Positions 34,282-43,967 of a DNA stretch of 64,000 bases are shown here, piece by piece (within the stretch, counting starts at the first letter, position 1; every line of letters starts with the position of its first letter). This DNA comes from Edaphobacter flagellatus (GTDB lineage: Bacteria; Acidobacteriota; Terriglobia; Terriglobales; Acidobacteriaceae), in contig NZ_CP073697.1 in assembly GCF_025264665.1 (NCBI RefSeq), positions 682,001 through 746,000 of the forward strand, written 5' to 3'. A program made the translations under genes and the position numbers. The notes beneath the pieces are model-generated. The model was not told the origin of the DNA. It saw only the letters and a list, made by a program, of their open reading frames with translations, and ran no database searches.

Positions 34282-36072
34282 TTACCGCTTCTTCTTGATA
34301 GCCTTCTTTGTCGCTGGCTTCGCTGGAGCCTTCTTCGCAGCCACCTTCTTCGCCGGTGCAGGCTTCTTCACGACCACAGGCTTTTTCGCTGGAGCTTTCT
34401 TCGCTGGGGCCTTCTTGGCAATCACCTTCGTCGCTGGCTTCTTCGCTACAACCTTAACTGGCTTCTTCGCCGCAGGCTTGGCAACAGTCTTCTTCGCTGG
34501 AGCCTTCGCCGCAACCTTTTTCGCCGGAGCAGCAACAACCGCTTTCTTCGCCGAGGCAACCGCTTTGGCCGCGACATTTACCGGAGCCGCAGCCTTCTTG
34601 ACCTCAGGCTTCTTTTCGACAACCGCAGTGCCCTTCTTCCCCTTCGCAGGAGCTGGCGCCTCTGCCGCGCTTACCGACGGAACCTCGGCCGCAGCATCAG
34701 CCGCTTCCCCTGCAGGAGCTGCCTTCTTCTTGCCCTTCGCAGGCTTGGCATCCTTCCGCGTCGCGCGCGCGCGCCGCAGATGCACCGGCGGTGGAGGCGC
34801 GGGCGGAGAATACGGCTCAAGAAACGCCTTCATCTCCTCCACTGTCCCCAGCTTGCCATCCATCAGCGCAAAGAACAGCTTATCCAGCAGCTCTTCATAA
34901 CCTGCAACCTCAGGAGTAATCCGCATCTCCTGCATCTGCGCATACGGAATCCTCTGCCGAGCCTGCGGCCAGTCTGTGTAGAAGGCCTTCAGCTTGTTCT
35001 GCACGCCAGCCGTCTTGACATGATGCGCAGCCCACAGCACCGCCTCCGGCCGAGCTGCATGCAACAGCTTCCACGCCTGCGATGGCAACGCAGCTTCTTT
35101 GCTCGACAGCTGCGCGGCAAATGCCTTGCCCTCGGCCTCCAGCCCATTAATCTCGTCTACGAAGCCTTGCCGCACAAAGCTCTTCTTCAGAGCCGCCACG
35201 TCCTTCGGAGCCATCTTCGCCGTCAACATCGGGAAACTGGCTGCGGCCGCCTCTGCATGAATCCCCTGCATATGCAGCTGAGCCTGAGCATCACGCAGCT
35301 TCTCCAGCTCCGCCGCATTCGCCTTATTCGAAGCCACAGCCGGATTCAGGTGCTTCATCCACCCTTCGGCCTCCAGCCGCCTCATCACTCGCAGCGGGTC
35401 TTCCTCCAGAAAGACCTCCTCCGTCTCATAGCCCTTCTGAGCGGCAGGCATCGCAGCAATATAGTTCTCTTCCTTACCTGTCTCGTACCGGCTCCGGGTG
35501 CGCTCATCCAGCGACCAGCCCAAACGAGCCATAAACCGCACTCCGCGGATCATACGAACCGGGTCCTCAATGAACCCATACGGATTGACCAACCGCAGCT
35601 CGCGGTTCTCAATGTCTGCCACTCCGTTCAGCGGGTCCATCAGCAGGCCGTACGACCCCTGATTGAGCGAGAGGGCCATTGAGTTTGCTGTAAAGTCTCT
35701 CCGCCTCAGATCCTCCAGAATGGTCGTCGGGCTGTACACCGGTTTACCCGGCTTCGGATAGTTCACCGAGAGCGTCGAGCCGATCTCCATCCGCACTGAA
35801 CCCGGAAACTGGACAAAGAACGACTGGGTCACTTCCGATTCCCCAGATACTTTGCCACCGATTTTCTCTATATCTTTCTTTAGCTTGAGAGCATTTCCCT
35901 GAACCACTACATCCAGATCGCGCACCGGCGAGCCGCTCGTTAAATCCCGTACCGCTCCGCCTACCAGAAAGCTCGTAAATCCTTTATGACGAGCAACTTC
36001 AATCACCTTCGCCAACGCTGCCTGCTGCGCCTTCGAAAGCCGGTTCTCCAGAAGATAGATGTAATCGGCCAT
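34282..36072 (-). CDS. tRNA nucleotidyltransferase/poly(A) polymerase family protein with histone-H1-like tail
   Basis: Residues about 1-420 are a class II nucleotidyltransferase, adding CCA to tRNA or poly(A) to RNA. The active-site motif is LVGGAVRDLTSGSPVRDLDVVV, with two catalytic aspartates. RRRDFTANSMA and EDPVRMIRGVRF in the fingers and the neck follow, and these do not settle CCA-adding versus PcnB activity. From about residue 440 the protein changes to a tail rich in Lys, Ala and Pro with repeated PAKK/APAKK units, ending KKAIKKKR. It is highly basic and resembles bacterial histone-H1-like tails. The tail probably binds RNA or DNA. Total length 596 aa is about 150 more than the catalytic part needs. 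Confidence 0.88.
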   Translation of the reverse strand: MADYIYLLENRLSKAQQAALAKVIEVARHKGFTSFLVGGAVRDLTSGSPVRDLDVVVQGNALKLKKDIEKIGGKVSGESEVTQSFFVQFPGSVRMEIGSTLSVNYPKPGKPVYSPTTILEDLRRRDFTANSMALSLNQGSYGLLMDPLNGVADIENRELRLVNPYGFIEDPVRMIRGVRFMARLGWSLDERTRSRYETGKEENYIAAMPAAQKGYETEEVFLEEDPLRVMRRLEAEGWMKHLNPAVASNKANAAELEKLRDAQAQLHMQGIHAEAAAASFPMLTAKMAPKDVAALKKSFVRQGFVDEINGLEAEGKAFAAQLSSKEAALPSQAWKLLHAARPEAVLWAAHHVKTAGVQNKLKAFYTDWPQARQRIPYAQMQEMRITPEVAGYEELLDKLFFALMDGKLGTVEEMKAFLEPYSPPAPPPPVHLRRARATRKDAKPAKGKKKAAPAGEAADAAAEVPSVSAAEAPAPAKGKKGTAVVEKKPEVKKAAAPVNVAAKAVASAKKAVVAAPAKKVAAKAPAKKTVAKPAAKKPVKVVAKKPATKVIAKKAPAKKAPAKKPVVVKKPAPAKKVAAKKAPAKPATKKAIKKKR

Positions 36073-36282
36073 AATTTGTGGTCAATCGCTCCAAGCCGGT
36101 CTTAAGCGGCATTTTCCAAATGTCTGGACCGACATAAGCCATGGAAAATCAACCGCTTAGAAATTTCAACTACCGCGACACAAAAGCTGACTTTAGCACA
36201 GCGTTAGCAAATTGACTACTCCGGACGAAGCTTTTGTGACCTTCTCCTGCCATCCACGTGCGACAATCCGCCACAGAGCATC

Positions 36283-36864
36283 ATGTCCTCGGCGCACAAA
36301 AAAGTTATCGTCCGGCGGTTCGTCGGGGACACCGTCCCCGGCTATCTGACTCTATCGCATATCGTTCGCGCCCAATCCAATCCCCGCGTCATCGATCTGC
36401 TCGACCTCTCCGGACGCATCCTCACCCTCCCCCTCTCCGAGATCAAATACATCTGCTACGTCCGCGACTTTAATCTCAACGACCCCCTCAACCCCGAGCG
36501 CCTCACCCGCCGCACCTTCCTTGCCCGGCCCCGCACCGAAGGCCTCTGGCTTCGCCTCACCTTCCGCGGCTCCTCCCCTAATCCCGCCACCACAACCGAG
36601 GCCGACATCTTCGAAGGCCTCGCTCCCATCGACCTCTCCCTCGCCGACGACCTGATCGACGACTCCGGCATCTTCCTCATCCCGCCCGATATCCGCTCCA
36701 ACACCCAGCGCATCTATGTTCCGCGTACGGCCATCGCCGATCTGCAGCTGATCGCCGTCATCACCACGCCGTCGCGCAAGAAGCCGCTGCCGCGCTCCAC
36801 CGCTACCCCCACCCTCCAGGAAGACCTCTTCCACAATCTCCCGCCCAGCGCCCGACCAAACTAA
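36283..36864 (+). CDS. Hypothetical protein, 193 aa
   Basis: I do not recognise a family. The first 70 residues are predicted to be beta-rich (KKVIVRRFVGDTVPGYLTL, SGRILTLPLSEIKYICYVRDF), like a small barrel. Residues about 80-170 include PPDIRSNTQRIYVPRTAIADLQLIAVI, and the last 30 residues are Pro/Ser-rich. There is no signal peptide. No clear ribosome binding site precedes the ATG. Strong codon bias with many third-position C/G supports a true gene. It lies upstream of lpxD with a 123-base gap that contains a repeat element. Confidence 0.68.
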   Translation: MSSAHKKVIVRRFVGDTVPGYLTLSHIVRAQSNPRVIDLLDLSGRILTLPLSEIKYICYVRDFNLNDPLNPERLTRRTFLARPRTEGLWLRLTFRGSSPNPATTTEADIFEGLAPIDLSLADDLIDDSGIFLIPPDIRSNTQRIYVPRTAIADLQLIAVITTPSRKKPLPRSTATPTLQEDLFHNLPPSARPN

Positions 36865-36898
36865 AGCGGTGCTAGAAACATCGCCTCTAAAGTTTGAA

Positions 36899-36943
36899 GT
36901 GTCATTCCGAGCGATGCGTAGCGGAGTCGAGGATCTCCGCATT
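36899..36943 (+). repeat. REP-like intergenic repeat, copy 1
   Basis: This stretch contains GTGTCATTCCGAGCGATGCG followed by GGAGTCGAGGATCT. A variant with the same order of blocks occurs at 43907-43961. Both are intergenic. Short elements of this TCATTCCGAGCG type are frequent in acidobacterial genomes as I know them, but only two copies are visible here. Confidence 0.6.
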
Positions 36944-36987
36944 GTGCACCCAGGCCCCCATGTGTCTCCCCTAGTAAAATCCCCTCC

Positions 36988-37995
36988 ATGAAGCTTGAAG
37001 ACTTGGCCCTGCACCTTGGAGCCACCCTCCAGGGTGACCCCGCCGCCGTCATCTCCGGCCTCGCCGGTATCGAGGAAGCCGGCCCCGGCCACCTCACCTT
37101 CGTCGCCAACCCCAAATACGCGGCACTTGCCAAAACCACCCGCGCCTCAGCCATCCTCGTCGAACCCGATTTCCCCGCAGTCTCCGCCGCCACCCTGCGG
37201 CTCAAGAACCCCTACCTCGCTTTCGCCCGCGCCATCGAGCTCTTCTACCAGCCGCCTGCCTACGCCCCCGGCATCCACCCCACCGCAGTGATCGCACCAA
37301 CAGCCAAAGTAGGCACAAACGCCCACATCGGGGCCTACGCCGTAATAGGCGATCACGTCACTCTCGGCGACAACGCCGTCCTGCTGCCGCATGTTGTCAT
37401 CTACCCACACGCGCACATAGGCAACAACTTCTTCGCACACGCCCACGCCGTCGTCCGCGAATACTGCCAGCTTGGCGATTATGTCGTCCTCCAAAATGGA
37501 GCCATCATCGGAGCCGACGGCTTCGGCTTCGCCAAGCAATCCGACGGCAGCTGGTACAAGATCGTTCAGTCCGGTCCGGCCGTCCTCGAAGATGCTGTCG
37601 AGGTTCAGGCCAACGCCTGCATCGACCGCGCCTCCATCGGCGAAACCCGCATCCACACCGGGGCAAAGGTCGACAATCTCGTCCAGGTCGGCCACGGCTC
37701 CACCGTCGGCCAGAACACCCTTCTCTGCGCCCAGGTTGGCCTCGCCGGGTCCACCACCATCGGCAAATCCGTCATCCTCGCCGGCCAGGTCGGCGTAGCC
37801 GGCCACTGCACCGTCGGCGACGGAGCCATCGCTACCGCACAGAGCGGCATCCCCAACGATGTCGAACCCGGCAAGATGGTTAGCGGCTACCCGGCCATCG
37901 ACAACCGTCAATGGCTCCGTACCGTTGCTGCCGTCAACCGGCTCCCAGACTTGCTCCGTAACCTCAAGTCTTCGGCCAAAAATAATGAAAAATAA
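36988..37995 (+). CDS. lpxD: UDP-3-O-acylglucosamine N-acyltransferase
   Basis: LpxD adds the N-linked acyl chain to UDP-3-O-acylglucosamine in lipid A synthesis, using an acyl carrier protein donor in the cytoplasm. The N-terminal uridine-binding domain (residues 1-100) starts MKLEDLALHLGATLQ. A left-handed beta-helix of hexapeptide repeats then runs from about 105 to 310 (IGAYAVIGDHVTLGDNAVL). The catalytic histidine is in LVQVGHGS, and GADGFGFAK is a conserved surface. The 335-residue length is normal. It supports a lipid A-containing outer membrane. No other lpx gene is next to it. Confidence 0.96.
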   Translation: MKLEDLALHLGATLQGDPAAVISGLAGIEEAGPGHLTFVANPKYAALAKTTRASAILVEPDFPAVSAATLRLKNPYLAFARAIELFYQPPAYAPGIHPTAVIAPTAKVGTNAHIGAYAVIGDHVTLGDNAVLLPHVVIYPHAHIGNNFFAHAHAVVREYCQLGDYVVLQNGAIIGADGFGFAKQSDGSWYKIVQSGPAVLEDAVEVQANACIDRASIGETRIHTGAKVDNLVQVGHGSTVGQNTLLCAQVGLAGSTTIGKSVILAGQVGVAGHCTVGDGAIATAQSGIPNDVEPGKMVSGYPAIDNRQWLRTVAAVNRLPDLLRNLKSSAKNNEK

Positions 37996-38046
37996 GACAA
38001 ATACAGGTTGACTCACTGCCATATTGAGGCATCCTATTGCCTAGCC

Positions 38047-38856
38047 ATGGTAGAGCCGCCGGAACAGAGTGGAGGTGTGTCCAGCAACATCCGCGCTTCT
38101 AATGTTCGTGTCCTCCTGCTCGATGACGAGCCCACGAACCTTCATCTCCGCACCGCCATCCTCCGCCAGCACGGCTACCATTGCATCCCCGCCTCAACCA
38201 TCGAAGAGGCCACCGAAGTCTTCAACTCAATCGACATCGCCGTCCTCGACTATCACCTCGGCTCCGGACAGTTCGGCACCGAAGTCGCCACCAGTCTTCG
38301 CCGCACCCGCCCCCACGTCCCCATCATCATCCTTTCAGCCACCCTCGAACGGCATTTCGGCGGAGCCGAGGACATGCACCTCCTCAAAGGTTATAGCTCC
38401 GTAGATGATCTTCTGGCTGCGCTCAGCGCCCTCGAGGCCAAGCGCCGCGGCGTCCCAGTCGTCGTCGATGCCCGCGACTTCTTCTACTCCCGCATTGCCA
38501 TGGCCATCGGCTCTGATGTTCTTGTCCAGATCTTCGACGACCGCGGCATCTGGATGCACTGCAACGACGCTGCCGCCGACTACCTCGGCCAATCGCGCGA
38601 CTGGTTTCCCGGACGTTGCGTCTTCGACGAGATGCCCACCCTGATGCGCGACTGGCGCGAGGTCCTCAAAACCGTCTCCCTCACCCGCGAGACCTACATC
38701 GACCGCACCCGCCGCGGACTGCTCGCTCTGCCCAAGACCGGCGAGCAGAACGTCACCTGGAGTGTCCTCGCCTTTCCCATCACCCTCCACGACAACCGCT
38801 CCGGAGTCGTTCTCACCGCCCGCATCCTCGAACGCACCCCCAGCCTCTACGCCTGA
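38047..38856 (+). CDS. Response regulator receiver domain with C-terminal PAS-like domain
   Basis: Residues about 20-140 form a receiver domain: acidic pair in LLLDDEPTN, phospho-acceptor aspartate in AVLDYHLGSG, a serine/threonine in IILSATLE and lysine in LLKGYSS. Residues about 150-265 look like a PAS sensor-type domain (QIFDDRGIWMHCNDAAADYLGQSRDWF, VTWSVLAFPI). There is no DNA-binding or enzymatic output domain, so it probably acts through protein contacts in a signalling relay. The start is the ATG at 38047. A TTG at 38008 would add residues not needed for the receiver. It is the only receiver-domain gene in the window and has no kinase partner next to it. Confidence 0.85.
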   Translation: MVEPPEQSGGVSSNIRASNVRVLLLDDEPTNLHLRTAILRQHGYHCIPASTIEEATEVFNSIDIAVLDYHLGSGQFGTEVATSLRRTRPHVPIIILSATLERHFGGAEDMHLLKGYSSVDDLLAALSALEAKRRGVPVVVDARDFFYSRIAMAIGSDVLVQIFDDRGIWMHCNDAAADYLGQSRDWFPGRCVFDEMPTLMRDWREVLKTVSLTRETYIDRTRRGLLALPKTGEQNVTWSVLAFPITLHDNRSGVVLTARILERTPSLYA

Positions 38857-38896
38857 CTCCCTCGCCAGGCACATGCACCTGCTACCCTTAAACCGT

Positions 38897-39244
38897 ATGC
38901 ATCCGCTTCGCGCTCTAGCCTTCCTGCCCGTGTTATTGCTTATCGGCTGCCACTCCGCTTATGTCGAAGCGACCGTCTCCAACCGCACCACGCAGCCGTT
39001 GCAGCTCATTGAGGTCGACTATCCCAGCGCCAGCTTCGGCACTCAATCTTTGGCACCCGGAGCCGACTTCCATTACCGCTTCAAGATCATCGGCCAGGGC
39101 AAGATGAAGCTCATCTACACCGATCCCGCAAATCAGGAAAAGAAGTTCGACGGCCCGCTCCTCAAAGAGGGTGCAGAAGGACCATTCACGATCACCATCC
39201 ATCCCAATGGCGTGCAATGGCAGGACAACACGCACACCCGATAA
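38897..39244 (+). CDS. Small lipoprotein, 115 aa
   Basis: The N-terminus [18 protein letters not shown] is a lipoprotein signal with lipobox LIGC, so Cys18 is probably lipidated. The mature part is a single beta-domain ([32 protein letters not shown]) and ends in polar residues. I do not recognise a family. The frame is open upstream, but that region overlaps the response regulator gene in another frame. It lies 40 bases downstream of that gene on the same strand. Membrane destination (inner or outer) cannot be told. Confidence 0.72.
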   Translation: MHPLRALAFLPVLLLIGCHSAYVEATVSNRTTQPLQLIEVDYPSASFGTQSLAPGADFHYRFKIIGQGKMKLIYTDPANQEKKFDGPLLKEGAEGPFTITIHPNGVQWQDNTHTR

Positions 39245-39327
39245 GCAAAACGCGCCAAACTATTAGCAAAACACGTCAATCCAAAACTGCCACGAACCCA
39301 CATATCGACCGGATCATCCAAATCGTC

Positions 39328-40320
<993 letters not shown>

Positions 40321-40332
<12 letters not shown>

Positions 40333-40377
40333 CCGCAAGCAGTCAAGATAACCGCAAGCAGTCAAGATAACCGCAAG
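40321..40377 (+). repeat. Tandem repeat, 3 x 19 bp
   Basis: CAGTCAAGATAACCGCAAG occurs three times head to tail without mismatch (40321, 40340, 40359). The first unit supplies the last codons and stop (TAA) of the aldo/keto reductase gene. A terminator stem begins in the last unit. Confidence 0.95.
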
Positions 40378-40412
40378 CTGAGGTCTCAACCACAGAGACC
40401 TCAGCTTCATTT
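40375..40412 (+). terminator. Intrinsic terminator after the aldo/keto reductase gene
   Basis: AAGCTGAGGTCTC and its complement form a 13-bp stem with a 7-base loop. Only a short T-run (CATTTC) follows. Confidence 0.8.
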
Positions 40413-40460
40413 CCCCACCTCTGCGCGAAACTGCATTCCCACCTGCTTTATCCTGTCTTT

Positions 40461-41135
40461 ATGCAGCGCGGATACTTCATCACCTTCGAAGGCCTCGACG
40501 GCTCCGGCAAAACCACACAGCTTCGCCGCCTCGCCGCCTCGCTTGAGTCCGAAGGCCACAAAGTCGTTACCCTCCGTCAGCCGGGAGGCACGGCCCTCGG
40601 CGACCGCATCCGCTCCATCCTGCTCGATTCGCGCTCCGAAGAATCACTCGGCGCCATCGCACCGCTCGCCGAGATGGCGCTCATGTTCGCCGACCGTGCC
40701 CAGTCCATCCACCAGATCATCCTGCCTGCACTCGACGCCGGGGCCATCGTCCTCTGCGACCGCTATACCGATTCGTCCGAGGCCTACCAGGGCGCAGGAC
40801 GTGAGCTTGGCAGCGAGCGCATCCTCTCGATGCACCGCGCCGTCTGCAACAACCTGCAGCCCGACCTCACGCTGCTGCTACTGCCCTCGCTCGCCTCATC
40901 ACTCCACCGCGCCCGCCGTCGCAACCAGCGCACCACGCAGCAGAAAGGCGCCGACGAGGGTCGTTTCGAACGGGAAGACGATGCGTTCTACACGCGCATC
41001 TATCAAGCGTATGAAGCCATCGCCGCACGCGAACCTGAACGCGTTGCCGCCATCCGCGACGACGCCGGTATCGATCAGATCGAAGCCCGCATCCGCGAAA
41101 TCGTCTCTGCCCGTATTCCCGCCTCTGTTCCGTAA
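40461..41135 (+). CDS. tmk: Thymidylate kinase
   Basis: Tmk phosphorylates dTMP to dTDP for DNA synthesis. The P-loop is FEGLDGSGKTTQ (residues 8-19). The substrate motif usually written REPGGT appears here as RQPGGT. DRYTDSSEAYQGAGR is the DRY/H region that contacts the nucleotide. The lid segment RRRNQRTTQQKG lies before FEREDDAFYTRIYQAY. At 224 aa it is slightly longer than average because of the C-terminal tail. The P450 gene starts 6 bases after its stop. Confidence 0.95.
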   Translation: MQRGYFITFEGLDGSGKTTQLRRLAASLESEGHKVVTLRQPGGTALGDRIRSILLDSRSEESLGAIAPLAEMALMFADRAQSIHQIILPALDAGAIVLCDRYTDSSEAYQGAGRELGSERILSMHRAVCNNLQPDLTLLLLPSLASSLHRARRRNQRTTQQKGADEGRFEREDDAFYTRIYQAYEAIAAREPERVAAIRDDAGIDQIEARIREIVSARIPASVP

Positions 41136-41141
41136 CCGGCA

Positions 41142-42509
41142 ATGAGCAAACATTGGAATTTTCCGCCGGGCCTTCCTCTCTCGCTACCCTTCTACGCCTT
41201 CAAGCCCTGGGTCAAGCTCGGCGAACCCATTCGTCTCTTCGAATACCTCCACCGTACCTACGGACCCATCGCGCACTACCGGTTCATGAGCACGCCCATC
41301 ATCTTCATTAACGAGCCCGACTACATCCGCGAAGTCCTCGTCACCCAGGCTGCGTCTTTTGTTAAAGAGCGCACTGTCCGTCGCATGAAGATTCTGCTCG
41401 GTGAAGGACTCATTACTTCAGACGACCCTGTTCATATCCGCCAGCGCCGTATCGTCGCTCCTGCCTTTCACCGGCAGCGCATCTCCGCCTATGCCGATGA
41501 GATTGTGCGTAGTGCGGAAGCACATTCCTCTCAATGGCGTGAGGGCGAGATCATCGATATCTCTGCTGCCATGATGTCCCTGTCTCTTGAGATAACCGCT
41601 CGCACGCTCTTCAACACGCAGGTCACGGACGACATCCGACGCATCAACGACGAAGTCAATTCCATCATGGAGATCTACAACTTCCTCATCGCGTTCCCGC
41701 GCATGGAAGCTGTACTCGATCTCCCCTTCCCGGTTCCCATCCGCCGCATCAACGCCTTCCGGCGCTCGAAGGCTCGCCTCGACGAGGTCGTAACGCGACT
41801 CATCGCCGAGCATCGCACCTCAGGCGAAGACAAAGGAGATCTGCTCTCCATGCTCATCGCGTCGCACGACGAAGATGGCTCCGTGCTCACGAATTCGCAG
41901 ATTCGCGACGAAGTCCTCACCATCTTCCTGGCCGGTTACGAAACCACCGCAAACGCGCTGGCCTGGACCTGGTATCTCCTCTCGCAGAATCCCGAAGCTG
42001 AAGCCAAGCTCCATGCCGAGATCGACCTGGTCCTTCATGGCCGTCTGCCCACCCTGGCCGACTACCCAAACCTCCGCTACACCGAGCAGGTCTTTGCGGA
42101 ATCCATGAGGCTCTACCCACCGGCATGGGCTATGGGACGCATGTCGACTCAGCCCGTCGAACTCGGCCCGTACCGCATTCCAGCCGGTGCCCACTTCTTC
42201 ATGAGTCAATACATTGTCAGCCGGACGGAAAAGTTTTACCCGGACCCGCTTCGCTTCGATCCCGATCGGTTCACACCCGAGGCCAAAGCATCTCGCCCGC
42301 GCTTTACTTACTTTCCCTTCGGCGCAGGCTCACGCCAGTGTATCGGCGAAAGCTTTGCGTGGATGGAAGGCGTCCTTGCCATCGCGAGGATTGCGTCACG
42401 ATGGCGCATGCATTACATGGCCTCTACGCCACCCGTTCCGCAGGCGAAAATCACTCTTCGCCCGAGAGATGCCATGCCCATGCGCCTCAGTCTGCGCTCG
42501 ATAGGCTAA
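41142..42509 (+). CDS. Cytochrome P450
   Basis: This is a heme mono-oxygenase of 455 aa without an N-terminal anchor, so it is soluble. The I-helix oxygen-binding motif AGYETTANALAW is near residue 265, the K-helix ExxR motif is ESMRLYPPAW near 320, and the heme-thiolate loop FGAGSRQCIGESF has Cys near 399. The PERF-region FDPDRFTPE is also present. It resembles bacterial fatty-acid/terpenoid-type P450s of the CYP110-like kind, but the substrate is unknown. It follows tmk by only 6 bases, so it may share its transcript. No ferredoxin or reductase gene is nearby, so an electron donor must come from elsewhere. Confidence 0.95.
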   Translation: MSKHWNFPPGLPLSLPFYAFKPWVKLGEPIRLFEYLHRTYGPIAHYRFMSTPIIFINEPDYIREVLVTQAASFVKERTVRRMKILLGEGLITSDDPVHIRQRRIVAPAFHRQRISAYADEIVRSAEAHSSQWREGEIIDISAAMMSLSLEITARTLFNTQVTDDIRRINDEVNSIMEIYNFLIAFPRMEAVLDLPFPVPIRRINAFRRSKARLDEVVTRLIAEHRTSGEDKGDLLSMLIASHDEDGSVLTNSQIRDEVLTIFLAGYETTANALAWTWYLLSQNPEAEAKLHAEIDLVLHGRLPTLADYPNLRYTEQVFAESMRLYPPAWAMGRMSTQPVELGPYRIPAGAHFFMSQYIVSRTEKFYPDPLRFDPDRFTPEAKASRPRFTYFPFGAGSRQCIGESFAWMEGVLAIARIASRWRMHYMASTPPVPQAKITLRPRDAMPMRLSLRSIG

Positions 42510-43090
42510 CGGATGCGGAAGACCAGTCCTGCGCTGAAATGCAGTTGGTTGGAAGAAGGATAGGAGCTGGCTGCGCTACCCACAGCAACGCTGCTGATCG
42601 TCGACAACGATCCATAACCGATCTCGAACGCCCGCACATCGACGACGCGGCTCAGCTTATAGTCCGCACCGACAAAAACTCCATAGGTTCCCCGGGTGAT
42701 ACGCACCGAACTGTGCGGGGCACGTGTCGTTCCCGCTCCCCCCAGCACCTCTACGTAAGGCCGCCATGAGGGCGACAGCGATTTCGCCACCACACGCGCG
42801 CCGAGCAGAAAGTTGTTCTCACGGGCATTGTTCGCCCCGATGATCTGGTCGCGGATATCGATGCCTGCATCGAACTTCTCGCCATGCCAGCGGTCGTAAT
42901 ACCCGCCGATGTTCGCTCCCCAGAACATGCGCGACGTCGTACCGTCGCCAAGGAACGAGAACACTCCCGAATCAGCCTGCGAGTTGCTGATGCGCGTAGC
43001 CACTGGATTCACATACAGACCGATCTGTGCATGAGAGGGAATGGTCGTAAGAAAGACGACAGCTACCAGAAGAGAAAACCACAATTTCAT
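42506..43090 (-). CDS. Outer membrane beta-barrel protein
   Basis: A Sec signal peptide (residues 1-21, SLLVAVVFLTTIPSHAQ) precedes a 170-residue domain with alternating hydrophobic strands, ending in AGLVFRIR, an outer-membrane-type final strand. WGANIGGYYDRWHG and SWRPYVEVLGGAG are typical of small OmpA/OmpW-like barrels. I cannot name a family. It converges with the P450 gene, overlapping by 4 bases. It resembles the 212-aa barrel gene at 56843-57481 in overall plan. Confidence 0.82.
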   Translation of the reverse strand: MKLWFSLLVAVVFLTTIPSHAQIGLYVNPVATRISNSQADSGVFSFLGDGTTSRMFWGANIGGYYDRWHGEKFDAGIDIRDQIIGANNARENNFLLGARVVAKSLSPSWRPYVEVLGGAGTTRAPHSSVRITRGTYGVFVGADYKLSRVVDVRAFEIGYGSLSTISSVAVGSAASSYPSSNQLHFSAGLVFRIR

Positions 43091-43230
43091 CTTTTGCTAA
43101 ATCCTTAAACCGAAGAGATACAACCGTTGGACGTATGTGCCCTACCAGTGTATCGGGGTCATCGTCCTTTAATCATCTTCCGAAGAAAAACTTCCTTGAA
43201 GCCAAAAACAAGCCGAAGCACAGTTTCTCC

Positions 43231-43863
43231 CTACTTCACCTCAACCCTCGGATTCAGTGAGTACTTCCCCATCACGCTGGCCTTCGTCAGCACATGCCCC
43301 TTCATCGCCTCATGCACAGCTACACCCGTCAGCCTGCCGTCTACGTGAATATGCGGAACATCCAGCGCATATACCGTGAAAATGTAGTGGTGCACGATCG
43401 AATCGTTCCACGGAGGACACGGCCCGTCATAGCCGTAATAATCCCCTTCCATGCTCGCGTCCCCGGCAAACCACTCCGTGTAGTTGTTCACCCCATGCCG
43501 CATGCCACCCTCAGCCGCAGGTCCACTCTTCCCGCGAGCCGTCACACCATCACTATGGCTGCCCGCCGCGATCTTCCTTGTGCTCGCCGGAATATCCAAC
43601 AGAATCCAGTGATAAAAATCCACGCGCGGCAGCGATGCCGGAACCTCGCGGTCTTGTTTGTTCACATCGTCGCCCTTGCTCGGCACATCGGGATCATGCG
43701 CGATCAGCACAAACGACTTCGTTCCCTCCGGCACATCGGCCCACTCCAGCTCCGGATTACGATTCGCGCTTAGCGCAACATGGTTCGCCGCATCCGGCAC
43801 AGCAAACGCAAACTCGCCAGGAATGACGCCGCCATCCTTGAAACTTCTGCTCCACAGTCGCAT
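43231..43863 (-). CDS. YbhB/YbcL-type phosphatidylethanolamine-binding protein (PEBP) family protein
   Basis: PEBP/Raf-kinase-inhibitor-like proteins are small beta proteins with an anion-binding pocket and mostly unknown bacterial roles. The signature DPDVPS, YHWILLDIP and GGMRHGVNNY are all present, as is YDGPCPPW, close to the conserved YxGPxPP. I start at the ATG at 43863 (MRLWSRSFKDGG), with AAAGGAG about ten bases upstream, giving 210 aa. A longer upstream frame runs into the region holding a REP-like repeat. There is no signal peptide. Confidence 0.92.
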   Translation of the reverse strand: MRLWSRSFKDGGVIPGEFAFAVPDAANHVALSANRNPELEWADVPEGTKSFVLIAHDPDVPSKGDDVNKQDREVPASLPRVDFYHWILLDIPASTRKIAAGSHSDGVTARGKSGPAAEGGMRHGVNNYTEWFAGDASMEGDYYGYDGPCPPWNDSIVHHYIFTVYALDVPHIHVDGRLTGVAVHEAMKGHVLTKASVMGKYSLNPRVEVK

Positions 43864-43906
43864 TGCAGATTTTTCTCCTTTCAAACCATACCTTGCGGTC
43901 CAAACG

Positions 43907-43961
43907 GTGTCATCCTGAGCGATGCGACCATCGGGAGCGCAGTCAAAGGACCTCTGATCCC
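43907..43961 (+). repeat. REP-like intergenic repeat, copy 2
   Basis: GTGTCATCCTGAGCGATGCG is followed by GGAGCGCAGTCAAAGGACCT, the same order of blocks as copy 1 at 36899-36943 but with changes and a short insertion. It lies between the PEBP gene and the TonB-domain gene. Confidence 0.55.
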
Positions 43962-43967
43962 CTAACC

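Noticed and set aside
34500-34900. Plus-strand Ala/Phe-rich open frame (34226-34900).
   Set aside because: It is the antisense of the repetitive Lys/Ala/Pro tail of the nucleotidyltransferase. The pattern follows from the repeat, not from a membrane protein gene.
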